Positions 50,098-61,016 are shown, counted from the first letter of the stretch. The stretch: DNA of 64,000 nucleotides from Polynucleobacter finlandensis (GCF_018881755.1 NZ_JACVPS010000006.1:1-64000); one strand, 5' to 3'. Program-made: numbers and translations. The notes: a model not told the origin generated them from the sequence alone.

Positions 50098-50681
50098 TGA
50101 CCAAGCTCAAATCAAAACCCATCCTCAAGCGAGCTAGCCACATACTGTCTCAGGAATTTTCTACGCCTAAAGATATTGCTTGGGCTTGGGTTACCTTGCT
50201 GATGTCGCAAGAAGAGGAGAAGCGGGATAGTGAAGAAAAGCGCTATAGCCGTATTGCAGAATTTGAAGCTTGGATCTTAGGATTAGATCTTCCTAGAGAC
50301 TCTAAAAATACTCAGGTCCACACAGTGAGTCCAGAGGCTGTAAAAAATGCTGCTCGCAATGTATTTGAATGGCCACATGAGTACATCTTTGAAGCGCCAG
50401 CGAGTCCTAACCATCCAGATACAAAAGTCACCTACAAAGATACGATCACGAAGCCTATTTTGGATGCACTAAAAGATGCAAGCGGATCTGATGATAGAGC
50501 TGCATTGATGGCGATTCTTGAGGGCTATGCAAAAGAGGGCAAAGAGCCTTTTGCGAACATTACTACAGAGGGTATTGAGTGGAAAGGTAGTCATTGGTCT
50601 GAAGGCGATAAATACAACCTTCTCACACTTAAGAGTTTGAACAACCGCCTAGCCAATCTGCGCAAAAAAGAATTGATTTAA
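50097..50681 (+). CDS. Hypothetical protein
   Basis: 194 residues, no motif I recognise, no signal peptide or membrane segment. Charged, helix-rich N-terminal part (LLMSQEEEKRDSEEKRYSRI) and a predicted mixed middle part with EWPHEYIFEAPASP. Ends in KSLNNRLANLRKKELI, a likely helix. Its start overlaps the stop of a short upstream frame, and its stop is followed by a terminator and tRNA-Asn on the other strand. Function unknown. Confidence 0.65.
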   Translation: MTKLKSKPILKRASHILSQEFSTPKDIAWAWVTLLMSQEEEKRDSEEKRYSRIAEFEAWILGLDLPRDSKNTQVHTVSPEAVKNAARNVFEWPHEYIFEAPASPNHPDTKVTYKDTITKPILDALKDASGSDDRAALMAILEGYAKEGKEPFANITTEGIEWKGSHWSEGDKYNLLTLKSLNNRLANLRKKELI

Positions 50682-50715
50682 GCTTTATCAATTAACCCGT
50701 CGCAGTTAGGAAAAG

Positions 50716-50741
50716 AAAAACCACCTAAAAAGGTGGTTTTT
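50716..50741. terminator. Bidirectional Rho-independent terminator
   Basis: AAAAACCACCT (50716-50726), loop AAAA, AGGTGGTTTTT (50731-50741). It ends the unknown gene (+) and tRNA-Asn (-). Confidence 0.92.
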
Positions 50742-50746
50742 GTATT

Positions 50747-50822
50747 TGGCTCCTCGACCTGGGCTCGAACCAGGGACCTACGGATTAACAGTCCGGCGCT
50801 CTACCAACTGAGCTATCGAGGA
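50747..50822 (-). tRNA. tRNA-Asn (anticodon GTT)
   Basis: 76 nt with encoded CCA on the minus strand. Acceptor arms TCCTCGA and TCGAGGA pair; anticodon loop TGTTAAT gives GTT; T arm GGTTCGAGCCC. It starts 21 bases from the divergent thiD start. Confidence 0.97.
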
Positions 50823-50843
50823 ATAAGCCGATATTATAGCAAG

Positions 50844-51722
50844 ATGAAAGCAACTCTTCCGACTTCCATCAAGATCCCCAAAGTACTGACCATTGCTGGG
50901 TCCGATAGCGGTGGTGGGGCGGGGCTGCAGGCCGATCTTAAAGTCATTGCTGCTCTTGGTGGATATGGGATGTCCGTCATCACGGCCATCACGGCCCAGA
51001 ACACTTTGGGGGTCACTCGCATCCAAGATGTAGACCTTGATGTGGTTGAGGCTCAGATCGATGCCGTGCTTCTGGATATAGGGGCCGATATCGTCAAAAT
51101 TGGTATGTTAGCGAGCCCAGAAATCGTTTTAACTGTGGCAAATAGTTTGCGTCGTCACGGTGTAAAAAATATTATCTTAGACCCAGTATTGAGGGCAACA
51201 TCTGGGGCTAGCTTAGGTGGTGACGATACAGCTCAAGCCATGATTAAAGAATTATTTCCGATGGCGACATTAATTACGCCAAATCTAGATGAGGCATCCT
51301 TATTATTGGGTCGTGAAGTTTCTGGTCCTGAGGATTTCAAACTGGCTGCGCAAGAATTACTCGATATGGGTCCACAGGCAGCGCTGATTAAAGGCGGTCA
51401 CTTAGATACAAAGCATACGCAGTTGATTGACTTCTTAATGTGGAGAACTGTGGAGGACGGTCTTGAGGTGATTCAGTCAAAAGAATTCAAGCACTATCGA
51501 GTTCCCACAGAGAACACGCATGGGACTGGTTGCTCATTGGCTTCAGCCATTGCCACCTACTTAGCAGATGGTCATGACCTTAGTCATTCGGTTGCTAAAG
51601 CAATTTCTTATGTTGAGGCAGGTTTAGAGGCTGGACGATTCTTGAGTATTGGTGAAGGTCCAGGGCCGCTGTGGCATATGTTCGAATTCTATCCAACAGC
51701 GCTTCCTAAAGAAGAGGGGTAG
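50844..51722 (+). CDS. thiD: Hydroxymethylpyrimidine (phosphate) kinase
   Basis: 292 residues from ATG 50844; the frame before it lies over tRNA-Asn. Phosphorylates HMP and HMP-P for thiamine synthesis. Ribokinase fold: TIAGSDSGGGAGLQADLKV, the nucleotide site DPVLRATSG, LITPNLDEASLLLG, ALIKGGH and the anion hole NTHGTGCSLASAI. Convergent with thiE, 12 bp apart, so it is transcribed outside the riboswitch operon. Confidence 0.95.
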   Translation: MKATLPTSIKIPKVLTIAGSDSGGGAGLQADLKVIAALGGYGMSVITAITAQNTLGVTRIQDVDLDVVEAQIDAVLLDIGADIVKIGMLASPEIVLTVANSLRRHGVKNIILDPVLRATSGASLGGDDTAQAMIKELFPMATLITPNLDEASLLLGREVSGPEDFKLAAQELLDMGPQAALIKGGHLDTKHTQLIDFLMWRTVEDGLEVIQSKEFKHYRVPTENTHGTGCSLASAIATYLADGHDLSHSVAKAISYVEAGLEAGRFLSIGEGPGPLWHMFEFYPTALPKEEG

Positions 51723-51734
51723 TTTTACTCCCCC

Positions 51735-52661
51735 TTAGGTTTTCATTAATTCTTGAAGTTTTTTGACTGCAGCTTTTGGATCTTTGGCGCTGGTAATAGC
51801 ACGAATCACTGCCACTGAGCCCACACCACTTTGTGCCACCGCATGAATACTGGTTTCATCTATGCCACCAATGGCAACGAGTGGATAGTGACTCATCAGT
51901 TTGGCGTATTGATAGATCCGGCCTAGACCTTGTGGGGCTGTGGGCATCTGCTTGATCGGTGTTGGAAAGACTGCGCCCATCGCAATATAACTGGGGCAAA
52001 AACGATCTGCGTAAACCATCTCGGCATATCCATGGGTGCTCAGGCCGAGTCGTAGGCCTGAAGAGCGGATCGCTTCTAAATCAGCAGTCTCCATATCTTC
52101 TTGACCAAGATGGACACCATAAGCTCCCGCATCCATGGCCTCTTGCCAATAGTCATTGATAAATAACAAAGTCTTACTACCCTCAACCGCTGCAACAGAT
52201 TGCGCAATCTGCTTTCTAATCTTTGATTTTTCGTCCGACTTAAAGCGCAGTTGCACGGTTGGTAGCTCAGCGTCAACCATACGCTTAATCCAATCAGAGT
52301 CTGGCATCACGCCGTACAGTCCTAAACGTTTTGGACATTCGGCAAAGGCCTTGGGATTCATATTGCGCGTCCAAGGGATTAAATCAAAATGTTCGGGTCT
52401 TCTGGGCCATTTAAAAGGATCGAAGCCACCATCTTGATACACCATGCGTGACCATGCTTTGCCAAGAACATTGGCATCAGACTCAATAAAGCCCATTTCA
52501 ATTGCTGCTAAGGCGCCAGCCAATTCATAATGGTCGCTTGCATGCTCGTTATCAATTTTTGGAGGTGGCGAAGCAAAGGTATAGACTGGAATCGCAATGG
52601 CTAAGTCTGCTGCGCGATGTGCTGCAACAATTTGATCTGCTAGGTCGCGAACAAGACTCAT
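51735..52661 (-). CDS. thiE: Thiamine-phosphate synthase with N-terminal extension
   Basis: 308 residues against about 210 for the usual enzyme. The TIM barrel starts near residue 112 (RLGLYGVMPD) and has TVQLRFK, LFINDYWQEAMDAGAYGVHLGQED, LGLSTHG and YIAMGAVFPTPIK, so it joins HMP-PP and thiazole phosphate to TMP. Residues 1-110 are an extra domain with no motif I know (ELAGALAAIEMGFIESDA, GGFDPFKWPRRPEHFD). Last gene of the thiC operon, 22 bp after thiG. Confidence 0.92.
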   Translation of the reverse strand: MSLVRDLADQIVAAHRAADLAIAIPVYTFASPPPKIDNEHASDHYELAGALAAIEMGFIESDANVLGKAWSRMVYQDGGFDPFKWPRRPEHFDLIPWTRNMNPKAFAECPKRLGLYGVMPDSDWIKRMVDAELPTVQLRFKSDEKSKIRKQIAQSVAAVEGSKTLLFINDYWQEAMDAGAYGVHLGQEDMETADLEAIRSSGLRLGLSTHGYAEMVYADRFCPSYIAMGAVFPTPIKQMPTAPQGLGRIYQYAKLMSHYPLVAIGGIDETSIHAVAQSGVGSVAVIRAITSAKDPKAAVKKLQELMKT

Positions 52662-52683
52662 ATCTTGATATTAACTGCCTTAG

Positions 52684-53502
52684 TTAGCTTTGATGCCAAA
52701 AGGGTGTACCAACCAATGGAGTGCTAGCTTGGGCGGAGTCTTGTGCCTGCATAGCGCCTGACAAAAATGCCGAGCGACCAGCATCGACAGCCATAGCAAA
52801 TGCTTTGGCCATCACCACAGGATCTTGCGCTAGAGCAACAGCGGTATTGAGTAATACACCATCAAATCCCCATTCCATCACCGTGCAGGCATGAGATGGC
52901 AAACCAAGCCCTGCATCTACCAGCAAGGGAACCTGTAGTCTCTCACGTAATAACTTCATGGCATAGGGATTCAGTGGCCCTTGGCCAGTACCAATAGGGG
53001 CGGCCCATGGCATCACAGCCTGGCAGCCAACATCCACTAAACGTTGACACAAAATCAGATCTTCAGTGCAGTAAGGTAGGACCTTGAAACCATCTTTAAT
53101 TAAAGTCTCAGCTGTTTGCACCAGTCTCAGCGTGTCAGGCTGCAAGGTGTAGTCGTCACCAATGAGCTCTAACTTAATCCAATCGGTCTCAAAAACTTCA
53201 CGAGCCATTTGGGCGGTGGTGATGACTTCTTGGGGGCTGTGGCATCCAGCAGTATTGGGTAGTACGGGCACCGCCATTTTCTTGAGCAGGTCCCAAAAAC
53301 CACTATGCGCTTCTGCAGTTGCGCTGCCTTGACGACGCAAGCTGACCGTAATCATGGCGGGATTGGATGCTGTAACAGCATTCTCCAGAATGTGTGGGGA
53401 AGGGTAACGTGAAGTGCCTAGCAATAAGCGACTAGCAAAACTTTCCCCATACAGCACTAAGGGGTCTGTATTTGCGAAGTGTTTGGGTAATGGTGCAGTC
53501 AT
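52684..53502 (-). CDS. thiG: Thiazole synthase
   Basis: 272 residues. Builds the thiazole ring of thiamine from DXP, iminoglycine and the ThiS thiocarboxylate. TIM barrel with the Schiff-base Lys in [10 protein letters not shown], then [38 protein letters not shown] and [12 protein letters not shown]. Nine bases after thiS in the operon. Confidence 0.95.
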   Translation of the reverse strand: MTAPLPKHFANTDPLVLYGESFASRLLLGTSRYPSPHILENAVTASNPAMITVSLRRQGSATAEAHSGFWDLLKKMAVPVLPNTAGCHSPQEVITTAQMAREVFETDWIKLELIGDDYTLQPDTLRLVQTAETLIKDGFKVLPYCTEDLILCQRLVDVGCQAVMPWAAPIGTGQGPLNPYAMKLLRERLQVPLLVDAGLGLPSHACTVMEWGFDGVLLNTAVALAQDPVVMAKAFAMAVDAGRSAFLSGAMQAQDSAQASTPLVGTPFWHQS

Positions 53503-53511
53503 CTTGATCTT

Positions 53512-53709
53512 TTACCCGCCAGTCACTGGTGCAATGATTTCAATACGATCGTTCTCATGCAGAATGTGCTCGGCATGTTTTGTTTTTGGAACGAAGCTCA
53601 GATTTACAGCAACCGCATAGGGTGGTTTGGCATCAATCAGCCCAAGCACATCACTGACATTGCTTCCCAAGGGAAGTTGACGCTCTGTTTGATTGATGAT
53701 TACGCGCAT
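53512..53709 (-). CDS. thiS: Sulfur carrier protein ThiS
   Basis: 65 residues with a ubiquitin-like fold and the essential C-terminal Gly-Gly (APVTGG), which is adenylated and thiocarboxylated to give sulfur to ThiG. Overlaps the end of thiO by 10 bp. The ThiF enzyme that activates it is not in this window. Confidence 0.93.
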   Translation of the reverse strand: MRVIINQTERQLPLGSNVSDVLGLIDAKPPYAVAVNLSFVPKTKHAEHILHENDRIEIIAPVTGG

Positions 53710-54848
53710 AGACTGAGCTCTTGAGTGCCGAGTACTTTATTGACGCGTAAGCCCAGATCCGTGGCTGTCTTACTATTGCCCTCATCGAGAAGTTCTAATG
53801 CGCAGTCCATGACTGCCGGTGAAATCATAAAGCCATGGCGATATAAACCATTAATCAACATCAATCCAGCTTGACCTTTTTCTTTGCTAAATTTAATTTC
53901 TGGAAGATTGTCTTTTAGGGTTGGGCGACATTGTGTTGCCATTTCTAAAATACGGGCTTCTGCAAAACCACTATGCACGGTATAGACCGAACTCAAAAGC
54001 TCCATGGCGGAACGCACGCTGACCTCTGAGAGATCTTCAGATTCAATTTCAGTAGCACCCACAACGTAAATATGATTTTCTTTGGGGGCGATGTAAATCG
54101 GGTAGCGCGGATGAATCAAACGAGTAGGACGTTGTAGATTGACCTCGGGTGCATAAAGTCGTACTACTTCGCCACGCACGCCACGTAAGGGGTTATGACT
54201 CGCATCATCAGCTTGCCATGCAGCTTTAGCACCAAGTCCGCGACAGTCAATTACCCAGTCGTAGCCACCATCTGCGCGCAATTGCTCTGGTTCGGCAGAG
54301 GTATTCCAGTGGCATTTGACCTTCAACAACTCCAGTTCGATGAGCAAGGCATCTAGCAACTGTCGGTTATCAAGCTGCCCTTCATCAGGTAAATACAAGC
54401 CCTGTGTAAAGCGATCCGCAACACTAGGTTCAATATCTCGTAGGGATTGGCTATCGAGTTTTTGTGGTGCAACTAGCTGCTGGTTATTGCGGCTATTTCT
54501 TTCAAGGTGGGACGTAAAGCGATCTGCCTCACTTGCATCTTGGCGGTGCCACAAAATGAGCGTGCCTTTTTGCTGAAAAAATACCGGCGTTGATAAGTCT
54601 TCAATGACTTGTTTCCAGCGAGGTAGGCTATGGACTCCCATACGGACCACGTTATCTTCCGTGATGGCAGATTCAGCCAGTGGGGCAAGCATTGCTGCGG
54701 CGATTCGGGCTGCCGAGAGATCAGCGCTTGTGCTGCCTTTCTCAAAGAGATTCACCTGGGCTCCGCGCTGAGCAAGCGCAACAGCAAGCATCCGACCCAT
54801 CAGACCGGCGCCTACTATTGCATATTTGCTATTAGCGAACTGACTCAT
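53700..54848 (-). CDS. thiO: FAD-dependent glycine oxidase ThiO
   Basis: 382 residues of the DAO family. FAD-binding VGAGLMGRMLAVALAQRGA at the N-terminus; the C-terminal GLMLINGLYRHGFMISPAV is the second FAD/substrate part. Makes iminoglycine from glycine with O2. Its presence in place of ThiH implies the aerobic route. 9 bp after thiC. Confidence 0.92.
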   Translation of the reverse strand: MSQFANSKYAIVGAGLMGRMLAVALAQRGAQVNLFEKGSTSADLSAARIAAAMLAPLAESAITEDNVVRMGVHSLPRWKQVIEDLSTPVFFQQKGTLILWHRQDASEADRFTSHLERNSRNNQQLVAPQKLDSQSLRDIEPSVADRFTQGLYLPDEGQLDNRQLLDALLIELELLKVKCHWNTSAEPEQLRADGGYDWVIDCRGLGAKAAWQADDASHNPLRGVRGEVVRLYAPEVNLQRPTRLIHPRYPIYIAPKENHIYVVGATEIESEDLSEVSVRSAMELLSSVYTVHSGFAEARILEMATQCRPTLKDNLPEIKFSKEKGQAGLMLINGLYRHGFMISPAVMDCALELLDEGNSKTATDLGLRVNKVLGTQELSLCA

Positions 54849-54857
54849 CGATATTGC

Positions 54858-56822
<1,965 letters not shown>

Positions 56823-56865
56823 CTAGCGTTTTTAGATGGACGAAACCGGGTGTCGGTCTGATGTA

Positions 56866-56952
56866 ACTCCCCACGCCAGCATTACCTGGATCGGGTTTTA
56901 GGGTCTTTCTCAGCACCTCCAGCAAAATATCCATTGGAGGGCACCCCTGTTT
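56866..56952 (-). promoter_or_regulatory. TPP riboswitch (THI element)
   Basis: On the minus strand the leader of thiC reads, in order, AGGGGTGCC, a P3 stem (CTCCA/TGGAG), GCTGAGA, GACCCT, ACCCGATCCAGGTAATGCTG and GCGTGGGGA. These are the conserved core segments of the THI box that binds thiamine pyrophosphate. The thiC start follows about 47 bases after its end, so control is probably by blocking translation or by an expression-platform terminator; I see no strong terminator there. Confidence 0.93.
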
Positions 56953-57023
56953 CATCCTTAGTTCAGATTTAACCACGAAAATGCCGCCCTAGGGATGATC
57001 CACATCAAGGGGCTGATTTAAGG

Positions 57024-57857
57024 CTATTTATGGTTCCGCAGTATGAAATCCGCTGTTACAAAGGCGGCATCGCTGGTGAATTCATCAGCCAAAATGCGGG
57101 CTGCAGCCTCGGCAAGGGAAATTTCGATGAAACCACTGACTTCACCGTCATGATTGGTGGGGATGAAGTTATCGGCAAGCTCAAGGTCATAAACATACAG
57201 TTGCTCATCATGAAAGCCTCGGCCTGGGATTGGTCGACGCATATGAATTCTGCCAACAGGCGTAATCTGGGCTGCAATGTGTGGAGGCACACCAGCCTCT
57301 TCCCAGAGTTCTCTGCAGGCATTAACCAAAGGGGTTTCATCTGCAGCAATGCCACCAGATGCCAAGTTATCCAGCCGTCCAGGATCGGTTGCCTTGCTTT
57401 CACTGCGGCGCCCAAGCCATACATTGCCTGCTTTGGTGTAACCGTTGATGTGGCTAGCCATACTTCTAAAGCCAAAGGTTCTAAATGCCGCTCGTTCTAA
57501 GCGGAAATACTCGTGACCGTTTTGATCAAGCCAAGAAAATTCTTCATTGCGCCATCCAGGGATAAAGCCTCCCGAGCGCATTCTTTCTGCCAAGGCGTTT
57601 AGGTTGGCTGAAAGCTCAATAGGTCGCACGGATGCAATATGCAAAGCCTCGTGCCCGAGTGCAATATTGGGAATCGGATCCTTCAGTAATGATTCTTGCA
57701 GGTAAGGAATAAATTCAGGATTAAGATGACCAATAATTTGATTGCTGTTACTCCCGCCTTCAAAGTAAATCGGCATATAGTCGGGCGGGGCCGATCTGGC
57801 AGTGTTTTGTAGCATCTCCTCTAATGCAGCTAGAGTGCTGGTGTTGAGCGTATTCAT
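57024..57857 (-). CDS. DUF4743 plus Nudix hydrolase
   Basis: 277 residues. N-terminal DUF4743-type domain (about 20-120; IPGWRNEEFSWLD, LERAAFRTFGF) precedes a Nudix domain with the box GGIAADETP...CRELWEEAGV (Glu residues bind Mg). The same architecture occurs in the Nudix half of fission-yeast Tnr3 and plant NUDT20/24, which hydrolyse damaged thiamine diphosphate analogues such as oxo- and oxythiamine diphosphate. Location between the thiC riboswitch and a TPP enzyme fits that role. Function by family plus context, not proven. Confidence 0.82.
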   Translation of the reverse strand: MNTLNTSTLAALEEMLQNTARSAPPDYMPIYFEGGSNSNQIIGHLNPEFIPYLQESLLKDPIPNIALGHEALHIASVRPIELSANLNALAERMRSGGFIPGWRNEEFSWLDQNGHEYFRLERAAFRTFGFRSMASHINGYTKAGNVWLGRRSESKATDPGRLDNLASGGIAADETPLVNACRELWEEAGVPPHIAAQITPVGRIHMRRPIPGRGFHDEQLYVYDLELADNFIPTNHDGEVSGFIEISLAEAAARILADEFTSDAAFVTADFILRNHK

Positions 57858-57879
57858 ATAGAAAGTGTAAGAGAAAAAG

Positions 57880-59541
57880 ATGGAGACAAAGAATAAATTG
57901 CCACACGGCGGCCAAATTCTGGCAAACGCCTTGGTAAGACAGGGCGTTGATTTGGCTTTTGGGGTCCCTGGGGAAAGCTTCCTGCCCTTATTAGATGGCC
58001 TAGTTGATCATTCCAAGGACTTTCGCTTCATCACCTGTCGCCAAGAAGGCGGCGCAGCTTACATGGCAGAGGCTTACGCCAAACTCACCGGCAAGCCTGG
58101 CGTAGTGATGGTGACCCGTGGGCCTGGTGCATCCAATGCCATGGTTGGAATACATACTGCGTATCAAGACTCCACGCCCTTGGTGCTATTGATTGGTCAG
58201 GTTGGTACTGATATGGTGGAGCGCGAAGCCTTTCAAGAGATGGATTACCGCCGTCTCTATTCGGAATGCACAAAGTGGGTTGGCAGTATTGATCGGGTTG
58301 ATCGGATTGATGAATTTGTCTCTCATGCCTTTCATATTGCGCAGTCTGGGCGTAAGGGTCCTGTAGTGCTGGCATTGCCTGAAGACATTCTTTACGAATA
58401 TGCTCACGAGAAACCAACAGCAGCAGCGCATATTGTTCAGCCTGGCTTAGATCTCGCTATATTCAATGATGCTATGGAGCTCTTTACCAATGCCAAGAAG
58501 CCAATGATTCTGGCTGGTGGCGGCAATTGGAATGCATCTGCTTGTGAAGTATTGAGTGCTTGGGCGAAGCGTGAAGGCGTTCCAGTTGCTACGAGCTTTC
58601 GGTCTCAGGACCTAATTGATAACCAAGATGCTTGTTATGCCGGTGACTTGGGGATTGGCGCCAACCCCGCACTCGTCAAACGCATTCAAGAGTCAGATGC
58701 TTTACTAGTCATTGGTGAGCGCTTGGGAGAAATGACCACGGCTGGCTACAGCATCCTCTCTGTGCCAACACCAAGCAATAAGGTCATTCATGTTTTATCT
58801 AGTCCGGATGAACTTGGTCGGGTGTATCGCCCAGAATTTGCGATCAACTGCAGTCCTGAGAACTTCTGCGCTGCTTTGAGTGAAGTTCAAATGGGTAAGC
58901 AGCACGATCTACAAGCGATGACTGGCGCTCATGCTGAGTATCTGGCCTTTTCAGCGCCACTTACAGTCAAAGGTGATCTGCAACTCGCCCACATCATGGC
59001 GTCATTACCTGCCAGCATTCCCCGTAATGCCATTTTGACTAATGGTGCGGGTAATTTCGCAACCTGGGTACACCGCTTTTACCCCTATGGCGGATTCAAA
59101 AGTCAATTAGCGCCTGCAAACGGCTCTATGGGGTATGGCCTCCCAGCGGCCATCGCTGCAAAAATTGTGGATCCCAGCAGAGTGGTGATTGCAGTGTGTG
59201 GTGATGGTGATTTCATGATGAATTGCCAAGAGCTAGCAACAGCAGCGCGTTATGAAGCATTCCCAATCATTCTCTTAGTCAATAACAGCATGCTCGGGAC
59301 TATACGCATGCATCAAGAGCGCGAGTTCAATCAACGCGTCATGGGCACGGGCTTAACCAATCCTGATTTCATTAAGTTTGCAGATAGCTTTGGTATGCCA
59401 GCATATCGAGCGAGTAAGACTGATGAGTTTGCTCCAGCTTTTGCCAAAGCTCTAGCAAGCAATCGTGGTGCTCTCATTGAGCTGGTGTTAGATCAAGAGG
59501 TGATCTCTCCATCAAAGCTGCTCTCACAACTAGGGAAGTGA
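57880..59541 (+). CDS. Thiamine-diphosphate-dependent enzyme (acetolactate synthase-like)
   Basis: 553 residues with the three-domain POX/AHAS fold: N-terminal with the catalytic Glu in CRQEGGAAYMAEAYAKL, a central domain, and C-terminal TPP-binding CGDGDFMMNCQELATAA...LLVNN (GDG to NN). Family members include acetolactate synthase, glyoxylate carboligase, oxalyl-CoA decarboxylase and sulfoacetaldehyde acetyltransferase. No regulatory subunit gene follows, so a biosynthetic acetolactate synthase is unlikely. Divergent from the Nudix gene by 22 bp. Confidence 0.85.
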   Translation: METKNKLPHGGQILANALVRQGVDLAFGVPGESFLPLLDGLVDHSKDFRFITCRQEGGAAYMAEAYAKLTGKPGVVMVTRGPGASNAMVGIHTAYQDSTPLVLLIGQVGTDMVEREAFQEMDYRRLYSECTKWVGSIDRVDRIDEFVSHAFHIAQSGRKGPVVLALPEDILYEYAHEKPTAAAHIVQPGLDLAIFNDAMELFTNAKKPMILAGGGNWNASACEVLSAWAKREGVPVATSFRSQDLIDNQDACYAGDLGIGANPALVKRIQESDALLVIGERLGEMTTAGYSILSVPTPSNKVIHVLSSPDELGRVYRPEFAINCSPENFCAALSEVQMGKQHDLQAMTGAHAEYLAFSAPLTVKGDLQLAHIMASLPASIPRNAILTNGAGNFATWVHRFYPYGGFKSQLAPANGSMGYGLPAAIAAKIVDPSRVVIAVCGDGDFMMNCQELATAARYEAFPIILLVNNSMLGTIRMHQEREFNQRVMGTGLTNPDFIKFADSFGMPAYRASKTDEFAPAFAKALASNRGALIELVLDQEVISPSKLLSQLGK

Positions 59542-59561
59542 TTTATCGAAGCACGAAAAAA

Positions 59562-59587
59562 GAAAAGGGCGCTAAGCGCCCTTTTTT
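59562..59587. terminator. Bidirectional Rho-independent terminator
   Basis: AAAAGGGCGC (59563-59572), loop TAA, GCGCCCTTTT (59576-59585), between the convergent TPP-enzyme and TctC-like genes. Confidence 0.92.
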
Positions 59588-59621
59588 AATGCCCGTAATT
59601 GAAATATCGCTACTTAAGTCA

Positions 59622-60647
59622 TTAATCGACTTTTGCACCAGAGTCTTTTACAACTTTAGTCCACTTGGCAATTTCATTCTTAATGTAGGCAGTAAATTGC
59701 GCTGGCGTATTGCCAACCGGCTCTGCACCCATTGCAATATATTTTTCTCTTACCGATGGGCTATTGATGGCTTTGATGAGTTCCGCACTTTCTTTATTGA
59801 CAAGATCTTGCGGCATTCCAGCGGGACCAACAATTCCGAACCAGGCAGTTGCTTCATAGCCAGGTAAATTCGCTGCTTCAGCAACGGTTGGCAAATCCGG
59901 GAATGCAGGTGAGCGTTTTAAGCTAGTCACCGCCAGTGCTTTTAGGCGCCCAGCACGAATGTAGTTAATGCAAGAAGGTAAGTTATCAAACATCAGGTCT
60001 ACATTGCCCGCCATGAGATCAGTCACGGCCGGCGGACTGCCCTTATAAGGCAGGTGGGTCATGAATGTCTTTGTCATTGACTTAAATAGTTCTCCGGCCA
60101 TATGGGTTGAGGTCCCATTGCCACTAGAGGCCATATTGATTTTTCCTGGATTGGCCTTAGCGTAGCGGATTAAGTCATTGACGGAATTGATATTGTTCTT
60201 TGCTGCAAATTCTGGGTTGAGCACAATGACGTTTGGTAGCTCAGCAGCAAGCGTAATCGGTGTGAAATCCTTAACCGGATCAAAAGGTAATTTGCCACCA
60301 CCTTGGGTATACAAAGGAAGGTTAATTCCGTGCGTGCCAACTGACGCCATGAGCCAGGTGTATCCATCAGGCGGAGATTTTGCTACCGCTTCAGCGCCAA
60401 TATTTCCACCGGCACCTGGTTTGTTATCGATGACAACAGTCCACTTCGCTGTAGAAAGTAATTCATTCTGAATGGGGCGCGCAATGTTATCAGTTGCGCC
60501 ACCAGCAGGAAACGGAACAACTAAACGAATTGGCTTATTCGGAAATGTACTTTGTGCGTATGCACTGAGTGTGATTGATGCGCAACACACAATAGTGGCA
60601 GCAATGAAACTTGCTGCGCTTGCACATCCATGGTGAATCTTTTTCAT
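59622..60647 (-). CDS. Bug/TctC-family tripartite tricarboxylate transporter substrate-binding protein
   Basis: 341 residues. Signal peptide (ITLSAYAQS) and the family pattern [65 protein letters not shown] and [17 protein letters not shown]. Bug proteins are abundant in Burkholderiales and bind organic acids such as citrate in the periplasm. No TctA/TctB genes are adjacent, so it is an orphan receptor. Ligand unknown. Confidence 0.93.
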   Translation of the reverse strand: MKKIHHGCASAASFIAATIVCCASITLSAYAQSTFPNKPIRLVVPFPAGGATDNIARPIQNELLSTAKWTVVIDNKPGAGGNIGAEAVAKSPPDGYTWLMASVGTHGINLPLYTQGGGKLPFDPVKDFTPITLAAELPNVIVLNPEFAAKNNINSVNDLIRYAKANPGKINMASSGNGTSTHMAGELFKSMTKTFMTHLPYKGSPPAVTDLMAGNVDLMFDNLPSCINYIRAGRLKALAVTSLKRSPAFPDLPTVAEAANLPGYEATAWFGIVGPAGMPQDLVNKESAELIKAINSPSVREKYIAMGAEPVGNTPAQFTAYIKNEIAKWTKVVKDSGAKVD

Positions 60648-60691
60648 TTCTGTCTCCGTCTTTATATTCTTTAGCTATATCAAGTATTGGC

Positions 60692-60700
60692 TTATACACA
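60692..60700 (+). other. DnaA box (TTATACACA)
   Basis: Perfect match to the TTATNCACA DnaA-box consensus, in AT-rich DNA about 100 bp from the double box. Confidence 0.6.
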
Positions 60701-60732
60701 ATGTAAACGATTATTTCTTTACTGGTAAGTAG

Positions 60733-60763
60733 TGCCTATTATTTAGGCAAGACAGGTCTGTCT
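60733..60763. repeat. Two adjacent perfect inverted repeats
   Basis: TGCCTA, spacer TTATT, TAGGCA (60733-60749), followed without a gap by AGACAG, spacer GT, CTGTCT (60750-60763). Both can fold as hairpins or act as dimer-binding sites. No T-run follows, so they are not ordinary terminators. Confidence 0.8.
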
Positions 60764-60798
60764 ATACAAATCGGTGACTTACGAAAACTTTTGTCGAT

Positions 60799-60821
60799 TT
60801 ATCCACAAAAGCTGTGGATAA
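60799..60821. other. Inverted pair of perfect DnaA boxes
   Basis: TTATCCACA (60799-60807), spacer AAAGC, TGTGGATAA (60813-60821): two perfect consensus boxes in opposite orientation, forming a 9-bp-arm palindrome. In chromosomes and plasmids such boxes bind DnaA at origins, at DnaA-titrating sites or in promoters. Confidence 0.75.
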
Positions 60822-61016
60822 GTTTTGGTCCCGCCGACAGGCTAATATCCATAAGGGTGCTAACCTACAAACTATATAGAATAAGGCTCTGCGGGTAGGA
60901 CATTTTTTAAGAGTGTACAGCTTTAGTCTCAATAGTGACCACCTAAATTATTCATAAATCCACTTGACAAATAAGTTCGACCCCTGATATTGGACACTTT
61001 AAAGGATATTGCTCTG

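Noticed and set aside
57030-57500. 156-codon frame opposite the Nudix gene
   Set aside because: Antisense to a gene with clear DUF4743 and Nudix motifs.
60964-60993. Promoter for an antisense RNA to the polymerase-like gene
   Set aside because: TTGACA is perfect, but the -10 candidates (ATATTG, TATTGG) are poor and no terminator or RNA structure is evident. Kept only as a remark.
60970-61000. Insertion-sequence end (TGTCC... on the minus strand)
   Set aside because: No matching inverted end, transposase or target duplication found in the window.
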